Part shown: piece by piece, positions 44,482-54,078 of the stretch
How positions within the stretch are numbered: position 1 is the stretch's first letter
How the letters are laid out: each line of letters starts with the position of its first letter
Source: Flavobacterium caseinilyticum
GTDB taxonomy: Bacteria > Bacteroidota > Bacteroidia > Flavobacteriales > Flavobacteriaceae
DNA: 64,000 nucleotides
NCBI RefSeq assembly: GCF_004349085.1
Contig: NZ_SMFM01000001.1
Coordinates: 248,001 to 312,000 of the forward strand
Direction of reading: 5' to 3'
The notes under the pieces: generated by a model
Databases searched by the model: none
What the model was told of the DNA's origin: nothing
What the model saw: the letters and a program-made list of their open reading frames with translations, nothing else
Position numbers and translations under genes: made by a program

Positions 44482-45354
44482 TTAGGCCACATCATCGCCC
44501 ATGCTTGCGGTCCAAATGGCAAACCAATCTTCGTTGTCTAACTCTAATTCAACGGCTTTCATCAGTGACTGAATTCGGGCCACATTTACCGTTCCTGCAA
44601 TGGGAATTACTTGCGCCGGATGTTTTAAAATCCATGAAAGTAAAATGGAGTCTGACCCCAAATGGTATTTTGAAACCAATGTCGCCAGTAATTTTTTCAA
44701 TCGTCTGGTTTGTGGAATATCTTCTCTAAAAACGGATCCCAGCGGATTCCAGGACATAGGACGAATTTTGTTGGTTTGCATATAATCAAAACTTCCGTCG
44801 ACCATTGGTTCAAAACTTGTTGCCGAAAATTGCACTTGATTGTATAAAACTTCTGTTTTCTGGCGAATCAATTCGGTTTGCGAAGACGTAAAATTAGAAA
44901 GTCCGAAATCATTAATTTTACCGTCTGATTTTAGTTTCAAAACCGCTTCGGCAATTTCATCAGCCTGCATTAAAGGACTTGGCCTGTGTAATAAAAGAAC
45001 ATCGAGATAATCCGTTTGTAGATTTTTTAAGGAATTTTCAACAGACCAGATAATATATTCTTTTGAATATTCGTAATGTTTTATAGTGTTGTTGCGGTTT
45101 TCCGTTACCATTTGGATGCCGCATTTAGATATTAATTGCATTTTTTCTCTCGCTATTTTACTTGCAGTAAACGCTTTTCCAAAATCAGCTTCAGTGGTGT
45201 AATCTCCATATATATCGGCATGATCGAAAGTAGTAATTTTGTTCTCTAAACACACATTAATCATGTTTTCCATTTCTTTGGTATTGAGATTTTTATCCCA
45301 AATTCCCCAATTCATGACACCCGCTACAATAGGGGATAATTTTGTTTTATTCAT
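44482..45354 (-). CDS. Aldo/keto reductase
   Basis: 290 residues. The catalytic Asp-Tyr set is seen in FDHADIYGDYTTEADF, Lys in LISKCGIQ, and His in LLHRPSPLM. The C-terminus has IPIAGTVNVARIQSLMKA. YdhF-like oxidoreductases have this layout. It lies 98 bases upstream of the SDR gene on the minus strand, so the pair may work in one redox step; substrate unknown. Confidence 0.85.
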   Translation of the reverse strand: MNKTKLSPIVAGVMNWGIWDKNLNTKEMENMINVCLENKITTFDHADIYGDYTTEADFGKAFTASKIAREKMQLISKCGIQMVTENRNNTIKHYEYSKEYIIWSVENSLKNLQTDYLDVLLLHRPSPLMQADEIAEAVLKLKSDGKINDFGLSNFTSSQTELIRQKTEVLYNQVQFSATSFEPMVDGSFDYMQTNKIRPMSWNPLGSVFREDIPQTRRLKKLLATLVSKYHLGSDSILLSWILKHPAQVIPIAGTVNVARIQSLMKAVELELDNEDWFAIWTASMGDDVA

Positions 45355-45566
45355 GGTTTTTATTTTTTAATGAAATTCATAATTATGCTATTTCAAAGTA
45401 TATTTTTCAAAGTTCTTAAAAATATAAAAATTGTATCATAATTCGTCCTTAAATTTAGGGCTTTTGTCGAAGTTTTAACCATTTATTAACATCTTACTTC
45501 TAAAAAAAAATTCAATTTGCACCTTCAAAACGAAGGCATTAAACTCAAGGTTTTAAAAATAATAAA

Positions 45567-46571
45567 ATGGAAGAAAATACATCGACTTTAGATATCAGGG
45601 CAATTAATGAAAAAATTGAAAGAGAGAGTGCTTTTATAGATCTTCTGACAATGGAAATGAACAAGGTTATCGTAGGTCAAAAGCACATGGTGGAGCGTTT
45701 GTTGATTGGACTTTTAGGTCAGGGACATATTTTGTTGGAAGGTGTTCCCGGATTAGCAAAAACTCTAGCAATTAATACACTTTCGCAAGCCGTTCAGGGA
45801 TCTTTCAGCAGAATTCAATTTACTCCAGATTTATTGCCTGCCGATGTTGTGGGAACTATGATTTATAACATTAAAGCCAATGAATTTTCGATAAAAAAAG
45901 GACCGATTTTTGCTAATTTCGTCCTTGCCGATGAGATTAACCGTGCGCCAGCCAAAGTGCAATCGGCATTATTGGAAGCGATGCAGGAAAAGCAAGTGAC
46001 TATTGGTGACACTACTTTCAAACTAGATCGTCCATTCTTGGTGTTAGCGACTCAAAATCCAATTGAGCAAGAAGGAACGTATCAATTACCTGAAGCTCAG
46101 GTCGATCGTTTCATGTTGAAAACAGTTATTGATTATCCAAAAATGGAAGACGAGCGTTTAGTAATTCGTCAAAACCTAAAAGGGAGTTATGAAAAAGTAA
46201 ATGCTGTAGTTTCTGTGGAACAAATTTTACGCGCTCAAGAAGCTGTTCGTGAGGTTTACATGGATGAAAAAATAGAAAAATATATACTTGATATCATTTT
46301 TGCCACGCGTTATCCAGAGAAATATAAATTAGCTGATTTGAAACCATTAATCAGTTTTGGAGCCTCACCACGTGGAAGTATCAATTTGGCTACTGCCGCA
46401 AAATGTTACGCTTTTATCAAACGTCGTGGTTATGTAATTCCAGAGGATGTTCGTGCTGTAGTTCATGATGTATTGCGTCACAGAATTGGAGTTACCTATG
46501 AAGCGGAAGCCGAAAATATTACTTCAGTAGACATCATCAACAAAATCGTAAACGAAGTAGAAGTACCTTAA
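45567..46571 (+). CDS. MoxR family AAA ATPase
   Basis: 334 residues. Walker A GVPGLAKT at 59-66, Walker B with Asp122-Glu123 in LADEINRAP, and sensor motifs QNPIEQEGTYQLPEAQVDRF are present. MoxR ATPases act with VWA-domain proteins as chaperones for metal insertion or envelope maturation. It heads the bat operon, followed by DUF58 and VWA genes. Confidence 0.93.
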   Translation: MEENTSTLDIRAINEKIERESAFIDLLTMEMNKVIVGQKHMVERLLIGLLGQGHILLEGVPGLAKTLAINTLSQAVQGSFSRIQFTPDLLPADVVGTMIYNIKANEFSIKKGPIFANFVLADEINRAPAKVQSALLEAMQEKQVTIGDTTFKLDRPFLVLATQNPIEQEGTYQLPEAQVDRFMLKTVIDYPKMEDERLVIRQNLKGSYEKVNAVVSVEQILRAQEAVREVYMDEKIEKYILDIIFATRYPEKYKLADLKPLISFGASPRGSINLATAAKCYAFIKRRGYVIPEDVRAVVHDVLRHRIGVTYEAEAENITSVDIINKIVNEVEVP

Positions 46572-46640
46572 AGTTTGTTTAAGGTTTAAAGTTTCAAGTT
46601 GTTGGATAGAACTTGGAACGTTAAACTTTTAAACTTTAAA
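46571..46640. repeat. GTTTAAAG repeats between moxR and the DUF58 gene
   Basis: Contains GGTTTAAAGTTTCAAG and, after GTTGGATAG, an inverted CTTGGAACGTTAAAC with TTTAAACTTTAAAC. It looks like a dispersed intergenic repeat in the operon; translation of the next gene is not interrupted. Confidence 0.55.
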
Positions 46641-46650
46641 CAAATTAAAA

Positions 46651-47514
46651 ATGGATACAAAAGACCTCTTAAAAAAAGTCCGAAAAATAGAAATTAAAAC
46701 CCGAAGATTGAGCGATCACATCTTTTCGGGAGAGTATCATACGTCTTTCAAAGGACGTGGAATGACGTTCAGTGAAGTGCGTCAATACCAGTACGGAGAT
46801 GATATTCGTGCTATTGATTGGAACGTTACCGCACGTTACAACGAAGCGCATGTAAAGGTTTTTGAGGAAGAACGCGAATTGACCATGATGTTAATGGTTG
46901 ATATTTCTGGTTCAGAAAGTTTTGGTTCAAAAAATCAATTCAAGAAAGATATTGTTACGGAAATTGCTGCAACGATGGCTTTTTCAGCAACTCAAAACAA
47001 TGATAAAATAGGTTTGATTTTGTTTTCGGATGAAATTGAATTGTACATTCCGCCAAAAAAAGGAAGATCACACGTACTTCGAATCATTCGGGAATTGATA
47101 GAATTTCAGCCTAAAAGCCGTAAAACAGATATTGCTCAAGCCTTAAAATTTTTATCGGGAACTCAAAAAAAGAAAGCGATTGTGTTTGTGATTTCTGATT
47201 TCATGTCGGAAGATTATGAGCAAACATTAAAAATTGCTGCAAAAAAACACGACATAACTGGGATTCGCGTGTACGACATTCGAGAAGAAAAAATGCCGGA
47301 TTTAGGTATGGTTTCTATGCTTGATGCCGAAACCGGAGCAGTCGAATTGATAAATACCGGTTCGAAAGCAGTGCGGATGAATTATGAAAAACAATATCGC
47401 GACAAAGTCAACTATTTTAAAGAAACATTTAGCAAATCAGGTTCAGGTGTTGTAAATACGAGAGTTGATGAAAGTTATGTGACGAAATTATTAAGTTACT
47501 TTAAATCGAGATGA
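46651..47514 (+). CDS. DUF58 domain-containing protein
   Basis: 287 residues. The family motif DDIRAIDWNVTARYNEA near residues 46-62 is followed by a VWA-like domain with VDISGSESFGS and later FVISDFMSEDYE. DUF58 proteins are partners of MoxR ATPases. Position second in the bat operon. Cytosolic; no membrane segment seen. Confidence 0.93.
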   Translation: MDTKDLLKKVRKIEIKTRRLSDHIFSGEYHTSFKGRGMTFSEVRQYQYGDDIRAIDWNVTARYNEAHVKVFEEERELTMMLMVDISGSESFGSKNQFKKDIVTEIAATMAFSATQNNDKIGLILFSDEIELYIPPKKGRSHVLRIIRELIEFQPKSRKTDIAQALKFLSGTQKKKAIVFVISDFMSEDYEQTLKIAAKKHDITGIRVYDIREEKMPDLGMVSMLDAETGAVELINTGSKAVRMNYEKQYRDKVNYFKETFSKSGSGVVNTRVDESYVTKLLSYFKSR

Positions 47515-47647
47515 TAATTTCAGATTTTTGATGAAAAGCCAATCTAAGTTTCTTGGTCAAATCTGACACGAACGTTAGTGAACTGGCGAAGCAAATCAAA
47601 AATCGTTAATCTTCAATCAAAAATCGAAAGAGGTTCAATAATAAAAG

Positions 47648-49279
47648 ATGAAAAAACAATTATACCTACTACTATTAATGCTTTCGACTGCGGTTTTTGC
47701 ACAACAAAAGCAAGTAGTCACAAGTATTGACACGACTAAAAATAAAATTGGTGCGGAATTTAAACTGTCCATAAAAACTACTGTTGATACTTCGTCTAAA
47801 GTGATTTTCCCGAAATTGAAAAACTTTGGAGCTTTAGAGGTGATTCAGTCGTATCCTATTGATACTGTCAAAATGGACGGACGTTATGAATTAATTAAAA
47901 AATACGGTTTAACCCAATTTGATTCTGGTAGATATGTTGTTCCAAGTATCAAGATTTTTATCAACAGCAAGCCTTTTTTGACGGATTCGCTTTTGGTAGA
48001 AGTGGCGAATGTTCAAGTGGATACTTTGAAACAAAAAATGTTCGACATCAAGGATATTGCTCCAGCTGATAACCCAATTGGCGACTGGTGGAAATACCTG
48101 TTGATTATTGCTTTGATTGTAGGTATTGGAGCGTTTATTTATTGGTTTATTAAAAAACGCCAAGAAAAGAAACTACAGGAAGAAATTTATAAAACCCCAA
48201 TCGAGAAAGCGACTACTTTGCTGGATACTTTAGAGAAAAAGGAACTTTGGCAAAAAGGAGAAGTAAAAGCCTATTATAGTGAATTGACTGATATCGCAAG
48301 AAATTATATCGAAGAAGCAATAGAAATTCCGGCTATGGAAAGCACGACTTCGGAACTGATTCAGGGTCTTAGAGCAGCTTCTGTAAAAAAGAAAATGACG
48401 CTTTCTCAGGAAATTATCGAAAATCTGGAGCGTGTTTTAAAACAGGCCGATTTAGTGAAATTTGCTAAGTCAAAACCACTGGATTTTGAAATCACAGAAG
48501 ACCGAAATAAGATTCAAAAAGCAATTCTGACATTAGACAATTCAATTCCTGTGGAAATTCCGGTAGAGGAAGACATGTTGTTGAATGAAGCGCAAAGACA
48601 AAAACAAATCCAAATTCAATTGCGCAAACAAAGGAACAAACGTATCGTAACTGCGGTGGCTTCGGTTGTTTTTTTATTGGCAGCGACCACGACTTTTTTC
48701 ATTGTTACCAAAGGGTTTGATTATGTGAAAGACAATATTATTGGTCATCCTACAAAAGAATTATTGGAAGGTGAATGGGTAAAAAGTGAGTACGGAAATC
48801 CAGGAATTATCATAGAAACACCAAAAGTGCTTAAGAGAGTAGATTTGACAAAAACACTCCCTAAAAACGGAATGGCTTTGATCAAAGAAATGCAGTCTTT
48901 TGCGTATGGAAGTGTTTTAGATCGTTTTTATGTAATGGTTTCTACGCTAAAATTCAAAGCAGAAACGCAAATTGATTTGGCAAAATCTATGGACGGCGCA
49001 TTGCAGTCACTTGAAGCGCAGGGAGCTCAAAACATGATTGTAAAACAAGAAGATTTTGAAACTAATGAAGGAGTCAAAGGATTGAAAGCCTACGGAACGT
49101 TCTCCCAAATTGATAGTGACAATAAGACTACTGCAAAAATGTATTATGAAGCAATATTGTTTAGCCAGGAAGGCGGATTGCAACAGATTTTAATTTTTCA
49201 TGAAGAAGGAGATAAGTATGGGAACGAAATATCAGAACGCGTTTTGAATGCTGTGGAATTAAAACAAGCAAGTAAATAA
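47648..49279 (+). CDS. BatD-like envelope protein of the bat operon
   Basis: 543 residues. MKKQLYLLLLMLSTAVFAQQ is a signal peptide; an Ig-like N-terminal domain (about 20-140) is followed by a transmembrane helix (WWKYLLIIALIVGIGAFIYW, 147-166), a cytosolic helical part, and a second membrane segment near 335-360 (VTAVASVVFLLAATTTFFIV). Its layout recalls BatD (oxygen tolerance) but it is distinct from the BatD at 52264. Its stop overlaps batA's ATG by one base, so translation coupling is likely. Confidence 0.65.
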   Translation: MKKQLYLLLLMLSTAVFAQQKQVVTSIDTTKNKIGAEFKLSIKTTVDTSSKVIFPKLKNFGALEVIQSYPIDTVKMDGRYELIKKYGLTQFDSGRYVVPSIKIFINSKPFLTDSLLVEVANVQVDTLKQKMFDIKDIAPADNPIGDWWKYLLIIALIVGIGAFIYWFIKKRQEKKLQEEIYKTPIEKATTLLDTLEKKELWQKGEVKAYYSELTDIARNYIEEAIEIPAMESTTSELIQGLRAASVKKKMTLSQEIIENLERVLKQADLVKFAKSKPLDFEITEDRNKIQKAILTLDNSIPVEIPVEEDMLLNEAQRQKQIQIQLRKQRNKRIVTAVASVVFLLAATTTFFIVTKGFDYVKDNIIGHPTKELLEGEWVKSEYGNPGIIIETPKVLKRVDLTKTLPKNGMALIKEMQSFAYGSVLDRFYVMVSTLKFKAETQIDLAKSMDGALQSLEAQGAQNMIVKQEDFETNEGVKGLKAYGTFSQIDSDNKTTAKMYYEAILFSQEGGLQQILIFHEEGDKYGNEISERVLNAVELKQASK

Positions 49280-50280
49280 TGGACAAAATAACATTTTTAA
49301 ACCCAGAATTTTTTTGGTTGTTTCTGCTGATTCCAGTTGTAATTGTCTGGTTCATGCGAAAAAAGAACCATCAATCAGCCACGTTAAAAATAAGCTCGTT
49401 AGAAGGATTTAAAGGAACAGGATCGTATTTAACCAAGTTAAAACCGATGTTGAATGTGCTTCGGGTTTTGGCTTTATGCTCTTTGATTGTAGCTATGGCA
49501 AGGCCAAGAACGGTCGATGTGAGTAATAAAACTAAAACTACGAAAGGGATTGATATAGTCATGGCGATAGACGTTTCCGGAAGTATGCTGGCCAAAGATT
49601 TGAAACCGAACAGAATGGAAGCCCTCAAAAGAGTGGCCGCTGATTTTGTTGAAGAACGACCAAATGACAGAATTGGACTTGTGGTTTATGCCTCTGAAGC
49701 GTACACAAAAACACCAGTAACCAGTGATAAAGCGGTAATTCTGGATGCTATCAACAGCATTAAATACGATAATGTTTTACAGGATGGAACCGGAATAGGA
49801 ATGGGATTAGCTACTGCTGTGAATAGATTGAAAGACAGTCAGGCAAAAAGCAAGGTGATTATTCTTTTGACTGATGGTGTGAATAATGCTGGATTTATCG
49901 AGCCGGAAACAGCATCGGATATTGCCAAACAATACGGAATCAAAGTGTATACTGTTGGAATTGGAACTAATGGAATGGCCATGTTTCCGTATGCTATCGC
50001 GCCAAATGGGAAGTTTTTGTTCCAAATGATGAAAGTGGAAATTGACGAGCAGTTGATGAAAAATATCGCCAGAAAAACAGACGGTAAATATTTCAGAGCT
50101 ACAAGCAACAGCAAATTAGCGGAGATTTACGCTTCCATCAATAAACTGGAAACAACTGAAATCGAAGAATTAAAATTCTATGATTACGATGAAAAATTCA
50201 GACCTTTTATATGGTTCGCTGGTTTTTTATTATTGGTAGAAGTAGGCTTAAGGAATACGGTCTTTAAAAGCTTTATATAA
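49279..50280 (+). CDS. batA: VWA-domain membrane protein BatA
   Basis: 333 residues. Two N-terminal membrane spans frame residues 10-30 and 55-75; the VWA MIDAS motif DVSGSM begins at Asp98, with the later TDGVNNAG containing the metal Asp, and a final membrane helix at FIWFAGFLLLVEVGL. BatA belongs to the Bacteroides aerotolerance operon, which helps bacteria survive oxygen. The ATG overlaps the previous gene's stop. Confidence 0.9.
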   Translation: MDKITFLNPEFFWLFLLIPVVIVWFMRKKNHQSATLKISSLEGFKGTGSYLTKLKPMLNVLRVLALCSLIVAMARPRTVDVSNKTKTTKGIDIVMAIDVSGSMLAKDLKPNRMEALKRVAADFVEERPNDRIGLVVYASEAYTKTPVTSDKAVILDAINSIKYDNVLQDGTGIGMGLATAVNRLKDSQAKSKVIILLTDGVNNAGFIEPETASDIAKQYGIKVYTVGIGTNGMAMFPYAIAPNGKFLFQMMKVEIDEQLMKNIARKTDGKYFRATSNSKLAEIYASINKLETTEIEELKFYDYDEKFRPFIWFAGFLLLVEVGLRNTVFKSFI

Positions 50281-50408
50281 AATCCCCACCCCAGCCCTCC
50301 CCGAAGGGAAGGGAGCACGAACTGGAATATTGGAATAAAATGACCAAGTTTAGAATTTTGATTTAGATTGAAAATCTAAGATTAAAGTTCATAAATCTAA
50401 AAATAGAA
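50281..50408. repeat. CCCCACCCC-type hairpin between batA and batB
   Basis: CCCTCCCC and GAAGGGAAGGG partly pair near 50294-50314. CCCCACCCCAGCCCTCCCC-type words are scattered in flavobacterial intergenic DNA. The rest of the gap is AT-rich with no gene. Confidence 0.5.
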
Positions 50409-51440
50409 ATGGAATTAGACGAAAAAAAATATTTATATCTTCTCTTTATACTGCCTTTGGTGGTGTTGGTTTTTCTTTTCAATTTATATTGGAAAAGAAA
50501 AAAACAGCGCGAGTTTGGCGATTTAGAAATGGTGAAAAAACTGAGTCCGGAAAGTTCAGTTTTTAAACCCGTTTTGAAAGTAACAGTTTTGATTTTGGCT
50601 TTACTTGGACTCATTCTTGGTTTGGTAAACCCAAAGATTGGAACCAAAATGGAAACCGTAAAACGAGAAGGAATCGACATTGTTTTTGCTATTGATGTCT
50701 CCAAAAGTATGCTGGCCGAAGACGTAGCGCCAAACCGATTGGATAAAAGCAAGCAAATTGTTTCGCAAATTATCAATCAGTTAGGTAGTGACAGAATAGG
50801 AATTGTGGCGTATGCAGGAAGCGCTTTCCCAGTATTGCCCATAACTACGGATTATAGTGTCGCTAAAATGTTTTTGCAAAGCATGAATACTGATATGGTT
50901 TCCTCCGTAGGAACATCATTCAACGAGGCTATCAAATTATCGTCAACGTATTTTGATGATAAAAAAACGAGTAAGCTTTTGATTATGATTTCGGATGGTG
51001 AGGACCATAACGAAGGTGCTGATGAAGCCGCCGAAGAAGCAAATAAACTTGGAATTAAAATTATTACAATTGGTGTTGGAACTGAAAAAGGAGGTACGAT
51101 TCCATTAAAAAGAAATGGAGTTGTTGAAGGTTTTAAGAAAGACAATAATAACGAAGTAGTGATAACAAAATTGGTTCCAGAAAGTCTGACAGCCATTGCA
51201 AAAGCCACAAAAGGGGGTTATGTAAATGGCAATAACACTAAAGAAGTTTTGGAATATGTTAAGAATGCTTTGAATAATATTCAAAAAACCGAATTTGAAG
51301 CGACCGAAATGGCAGATTTTCAATCGCAATTTCAATGGTTCTTGGGTTTTGCCTTTTTGCTATTATTTGTAGACGTTTTTCTATTGGAAAGAAAAACAAG
51401 TTGGGTTAAAAAGTTGGATTTATTTAACGAGAATAAATAA
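50409..51440 (+). CDS. batB: VWA-domain membrane protein BatB
   Basis: 343 residues, paralogous to BatA. N-terminal hydrophobic segments (LYLLFILPLVVLVFLF), VWA MIDAS DVSKSM from Asp96, MISDGEDHNEG with further ligand, and a C-terminal membrane span (FLGFAFLLLFVDVFLL). BatA and BatB form a membrane complex with BatC in Leptospira-type bat loci (family knowledge). Confidence 0.9.
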   Translation: MELDEKKYLYLLFILPLVVLVFLFNLYWKRKKQREFGDLEMVKKLSPESSVFKPVLKVTVLILALLGLILGLVNPKIGTKMETVKREGIDIVFAIDVSKSMLAEDVAPNRLDKSKQIVSQIINQLGSDRIGIVAYAGSAFPVLPITTDYSVAKMFLQSMNTDMVSSVGTSFNEAIKLSSTYFDDKKTSKLLIMISDGEDHNEGADEAAEEANKLGIKIITIGVGTEKGGTIPLKRNGVVEGFKKDNNNEVVITKLVPESLTAIAKATKGGYVNGNNTKEVLEYVKNALNNIQKTEFEATEMADFQSQFQWFLGFAFLLLFVDVFLLERKTSWVKKLDLFNENK

Positions 51441-51487
51441 TTATTTCTAAAAGGTTTCGAACCCTTCTGGATTTATAGATACAATAA

Positions 51488-52243
51488 ATGAAAAGATTTA
51501 AAATTATCATAATTGCCTTTTTAATCGTTGCTTTCTCCGGGACAGCCGGATTGCATGCGCAACAAAAAGATCGAATTTTGCCCAAAGCAAACCAAGATTA
51601 TGCGGACAATAAATTTGTGGATGCGGAGGCTAATTACCGAATTTCAGATTCGAAATTCCCTAATAAAGCAGCTGCACCTTTTAATCTTGGAAATAGTATT
51701 TACAAGCAAAAACAATCTTCCGAAGCAAAGTTTGCATACGCAAAAGCGTTAAAAAATTCGAAAACAAGGCCGCAGAAACACCGTGCTTTTCATAATCTTG
51801 GAAATGTGTTCATGAATGAAAAAGATTATACGCAGGCGGTAGAAGCGTATAAAAATGCCCTGAGAAATGATCCGACTGATGAGGAAACGCGTTACAATTA
51901 TGCTTTGGCCAAAAAAATGCTGAAAGACAATCCGCCAAAGGACGATAAGAAGAAAGACGAGAAAAAAGATCAGGAAAAGAAAGACGATAAAAAGGACGAC
52001 AAGAAAGACGGCGACAAAGAAAAAGACAAAGACAAAAAAGACGATAAAGGCGATCAGGACAAACAAAACAAAGATCCGAAACCCAACGATAAAGGAGAGC
52101 CAAAACCTGCTCCTGGAGGAATTTCTAAGGAACGATTAGAAAATCTTTTAAATGCCGTAAATAAAGAAGAAAAGAAGATTCAGGACAAAGTGAATGCCCA
52201 AAAAGTAAAAGGAAAACCAGTTAAAACGGAGAAGGATTGGTAG
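51488..52243 (+). CDS. batC: TPR protein BatC
   Basis: 251 residues. A signal-peptide-like start (MKRFKIIIIAFLIVAFSGTA) is followed by three to four TPR units (YADNKFVDAEANYRI, AAPFNLGNSIYKQKQ, NLGNVFMNEKDYTQAVEAYK) and a low-complexity Lys/Asp-rich block (about residues 154-200) before a C-terminal segment with KERLENLLNAVNKEE. The TPRs bind the BatA/BatB complex. The low-complexity tail is longer than in some homologs. Confidence 0.87.
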   Translation: MKRFKIIIIAFLIVAFSGTAGLHAQQKDRILPKANQDYADNKFVDAEANYRISDSKFPNKAAAPFNLGNSIYKQKQSSEAKFAYAKALKNSKTRPQKHRAFHNLGNVFMNEKDYTQAVEAYKNALRNDPTDEETRYNYALAKKMLKDNPPKDDKKKDEKKDQEKKDDKKDDKKDGDKEKDKDKKDDKGDQDKQNKDPKPNDKGEPKPAPGGISKERLENLLNAVNKEEKKIQDKVNAQKVKGKPVKTEKDW

Positions 52244-52263
52244 TTCAATTAGAGAGTTTGAAA

Positions 52264-54009
52264 ATGAAAAAATATATAGCTGCGATTGTTTTATTGGTGT
52301 GCAGCACACTCAGCGCTCAGGTTCAATTTGAGGCCAGAGTGAGCAAAACTACGCTGGGCTTAAATGAGAGACTGCGTATTGATTTTATGATGAATGTTGA
52401 TGGCGATAATTTTGTGCAGCCGTCTTTTGATGGTTTCCGAATTATAGCCGGACCAAGCCAGCAGGTAAGTCAGTCGTGGGTAAACGGAAGAAGCTCTTTT
52501 GAAAAAGCATATTCTTATTTTCTGACACCCAATCAAAAAGGGACATTTATAATTAAGCCGGCGGCTATTGAGTACAACGGTCAAATTTATAAAACGGCAC
52601 CAATCAGGATTATTGTGACCGCCGCCACGGAACAGCCTAGAGACCCAAACGATACTCAAATATCTGGGGATGAAAACCTATATCTGGTTGCTGATGTTTC
52701 CAAAACAAATCCATACATCAACGAACCCATTACGGTAGTTTACAAATTGTATTTTGCTAATATTGGGATTTCAAATCTAGGAGAATCTAGTAAACCCAAA
52801 TACAATGATTTTTGGAGTCAGAATATTGAAATAAAACAACTTACAGCCGAAGAAGGCATTTTTAAAGGTCAAAATTACCGCTATATAGTTCTTAAAAAAG
52901 TAGTGCTGTATCCGCAAAAATCAGGCAGACTTAAAATTGAGCCGTTGTCATTATCGGTAGATGTGCAATTACCGACAAATCGCAGGGATATGTTTGGTCA
53001 AATGATGATCACGGAAACCACTAAACGAGTTTCGACTGGAGCGAAAACCATCAACGTTAAATCATTACCCGAGGCAGGAAAACCAGATGATTTTAGCGGA
53101 GCAGTTGGAGATTTTGATTTTAAAGTTACACCATCAAAGACTAATTTGAAACATGGAGAAAGCCTGGATTTGGTTGTAAGTGTAACCGGAAAAGGAAATT
53201 TAAAACTATTCAGTTTGCCAAAACCTGTAGTGCCAAATGCACTGGAAATGTACGATGCGGTGCACAGCGAAGATATTAGTACTCCACTTTCTGGAATGGC
53301 TGGAAAATCTTCGGATAGTTATACCATTATTCCACAATACAGAGGGAATTATCCGGTAAAACCAATGCGGTTTTCTTATTTTGACTTGAGTTCCGGAACC
53401 TATAAAACGTTACGTTCTCCGCAGATTATGATTAATGTTCTGGATGGTCCGACACCAGCTGATTCTACTGTAGCAGGTGGTAATAAGAATAAAATTGCAG
53501 CAGTAGAGGAATTTAAAACAATCAAGTCTAAAACCAATCTTGTTACCATTTACAAGGAGGATTTCTTTGGATCGAATTTGTTTATTGGATTGTTATTGCT
53601 TCCTTTTTTACTGGTACCAATAATTGTATTATTCAAAAAGAAGAAGGAAGCTATGGATGGTGACATTTCCGGAAACAGAATCCGAATGAATAATAAACTG
53701 GCCAAGAAATATTTATCAGAAGCGAAGAAACAAATCAACAACAAAGAACTGTTTTATATTGCGCTGGAAAAAGCGATGCATAATTTCCTGAAAGCGAAAT
53801 TACACATTGAAACTTCAGAAATGAGCAAGGATAATATTCAGGAATTATTGTTGTCCCGAAATGCAAAACCAGAAGCTGTAAATGATTTTATTGCCCTTAC
53901 TGAAAATTGTGAAGTGGCTCGTTATGCGCCTTCGTCAAGTGTTATGATACAGCAGGATTTTGATAAAGCGGTATTTATAATCTCTGAATTAGAAAAACAA
54001 ATTGCTTAA
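52264..54009 (+). CDS. batD: BatD (oxygen tolerance) protein
   Basis: 581 residues from the ATG at 52264; the TTG at 52237 is a weaker in-frame start. MKKYIAAIVLLVCSTLSAQ is a signal peptide; a large periplasmic Ig-like domain (BatD family: GLNERLRIDFMMNVDGDNF, ITVVYKLYFANIGISNLG) leads to one C-terminal membrane span (LFIGLLLLPFLLVPIIVLF) and a cytosolic tail. It is thought to act in envelope protection during oxygen exposure. Confidence 0.9.
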   Translation: MKKYIAAIVLLVCSTLSAQVQFEARVSKTTLGLNERLRIDFMMNVDGDNFVQPSFDGFRIIAGPSQQVSQSWVNGRSSFEKAYSYFLTPNQKGTFIIKPAAIEYNGQIYKTAPIRIIVTAATEQPRDPNDTQISGDENLYLVADVSKTNPYINEPITVVYKLYFANIGISNLGESSKPKYNDFWSQNIEIKQLTAEEGIFKGQNYRYIVLKKVVLYPQKSGRLKIEPLSLSVDVQLPTNRRDMFGQMMITETTKRVSTGAKTINVKSLPEAGKPDDFSGAVGDFDFKVTPSKTNLKHGESLDLVVSVTGKGNLKLFSLPKPVVPNALEMYDAVHSEDISTPLSGMAGKSSDSYTIIPQYRGNYPVKPMRFSYFDLSSGTYKTLRSPQIMINVLDGPTPADSTVAGGNKNKIAAVEEFKTIKSKTNLVTIYKEDFFGSNLFIGLLLLPFLLVPIIVLFKKKKEAMDGDISGNRIRMNNKLAKKYLSEAKKQINNKELFYIALEKAMHNFLKAKLHIETSEMSKDNIQELLLSRNAKPEAVNDFIALTENCEVARYAPSSSVMIQQDFDKAVFIISELEKQIA

Positions 54010-54078
54010 TAAAAGTATAAAAATTAATTTTTGAGTAAATAATCTTTGCGACTTTGTGCCTTCGTGGCAAAAACCATA

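Noticed and set aside
52237..52263. Start of batD at TTG 52237
   Set aside because: The ATG at 52264 begins a clean signal peptide and is preceded by a normal gap; the upstream extension (MVVQLESLK) does not belong to the family.
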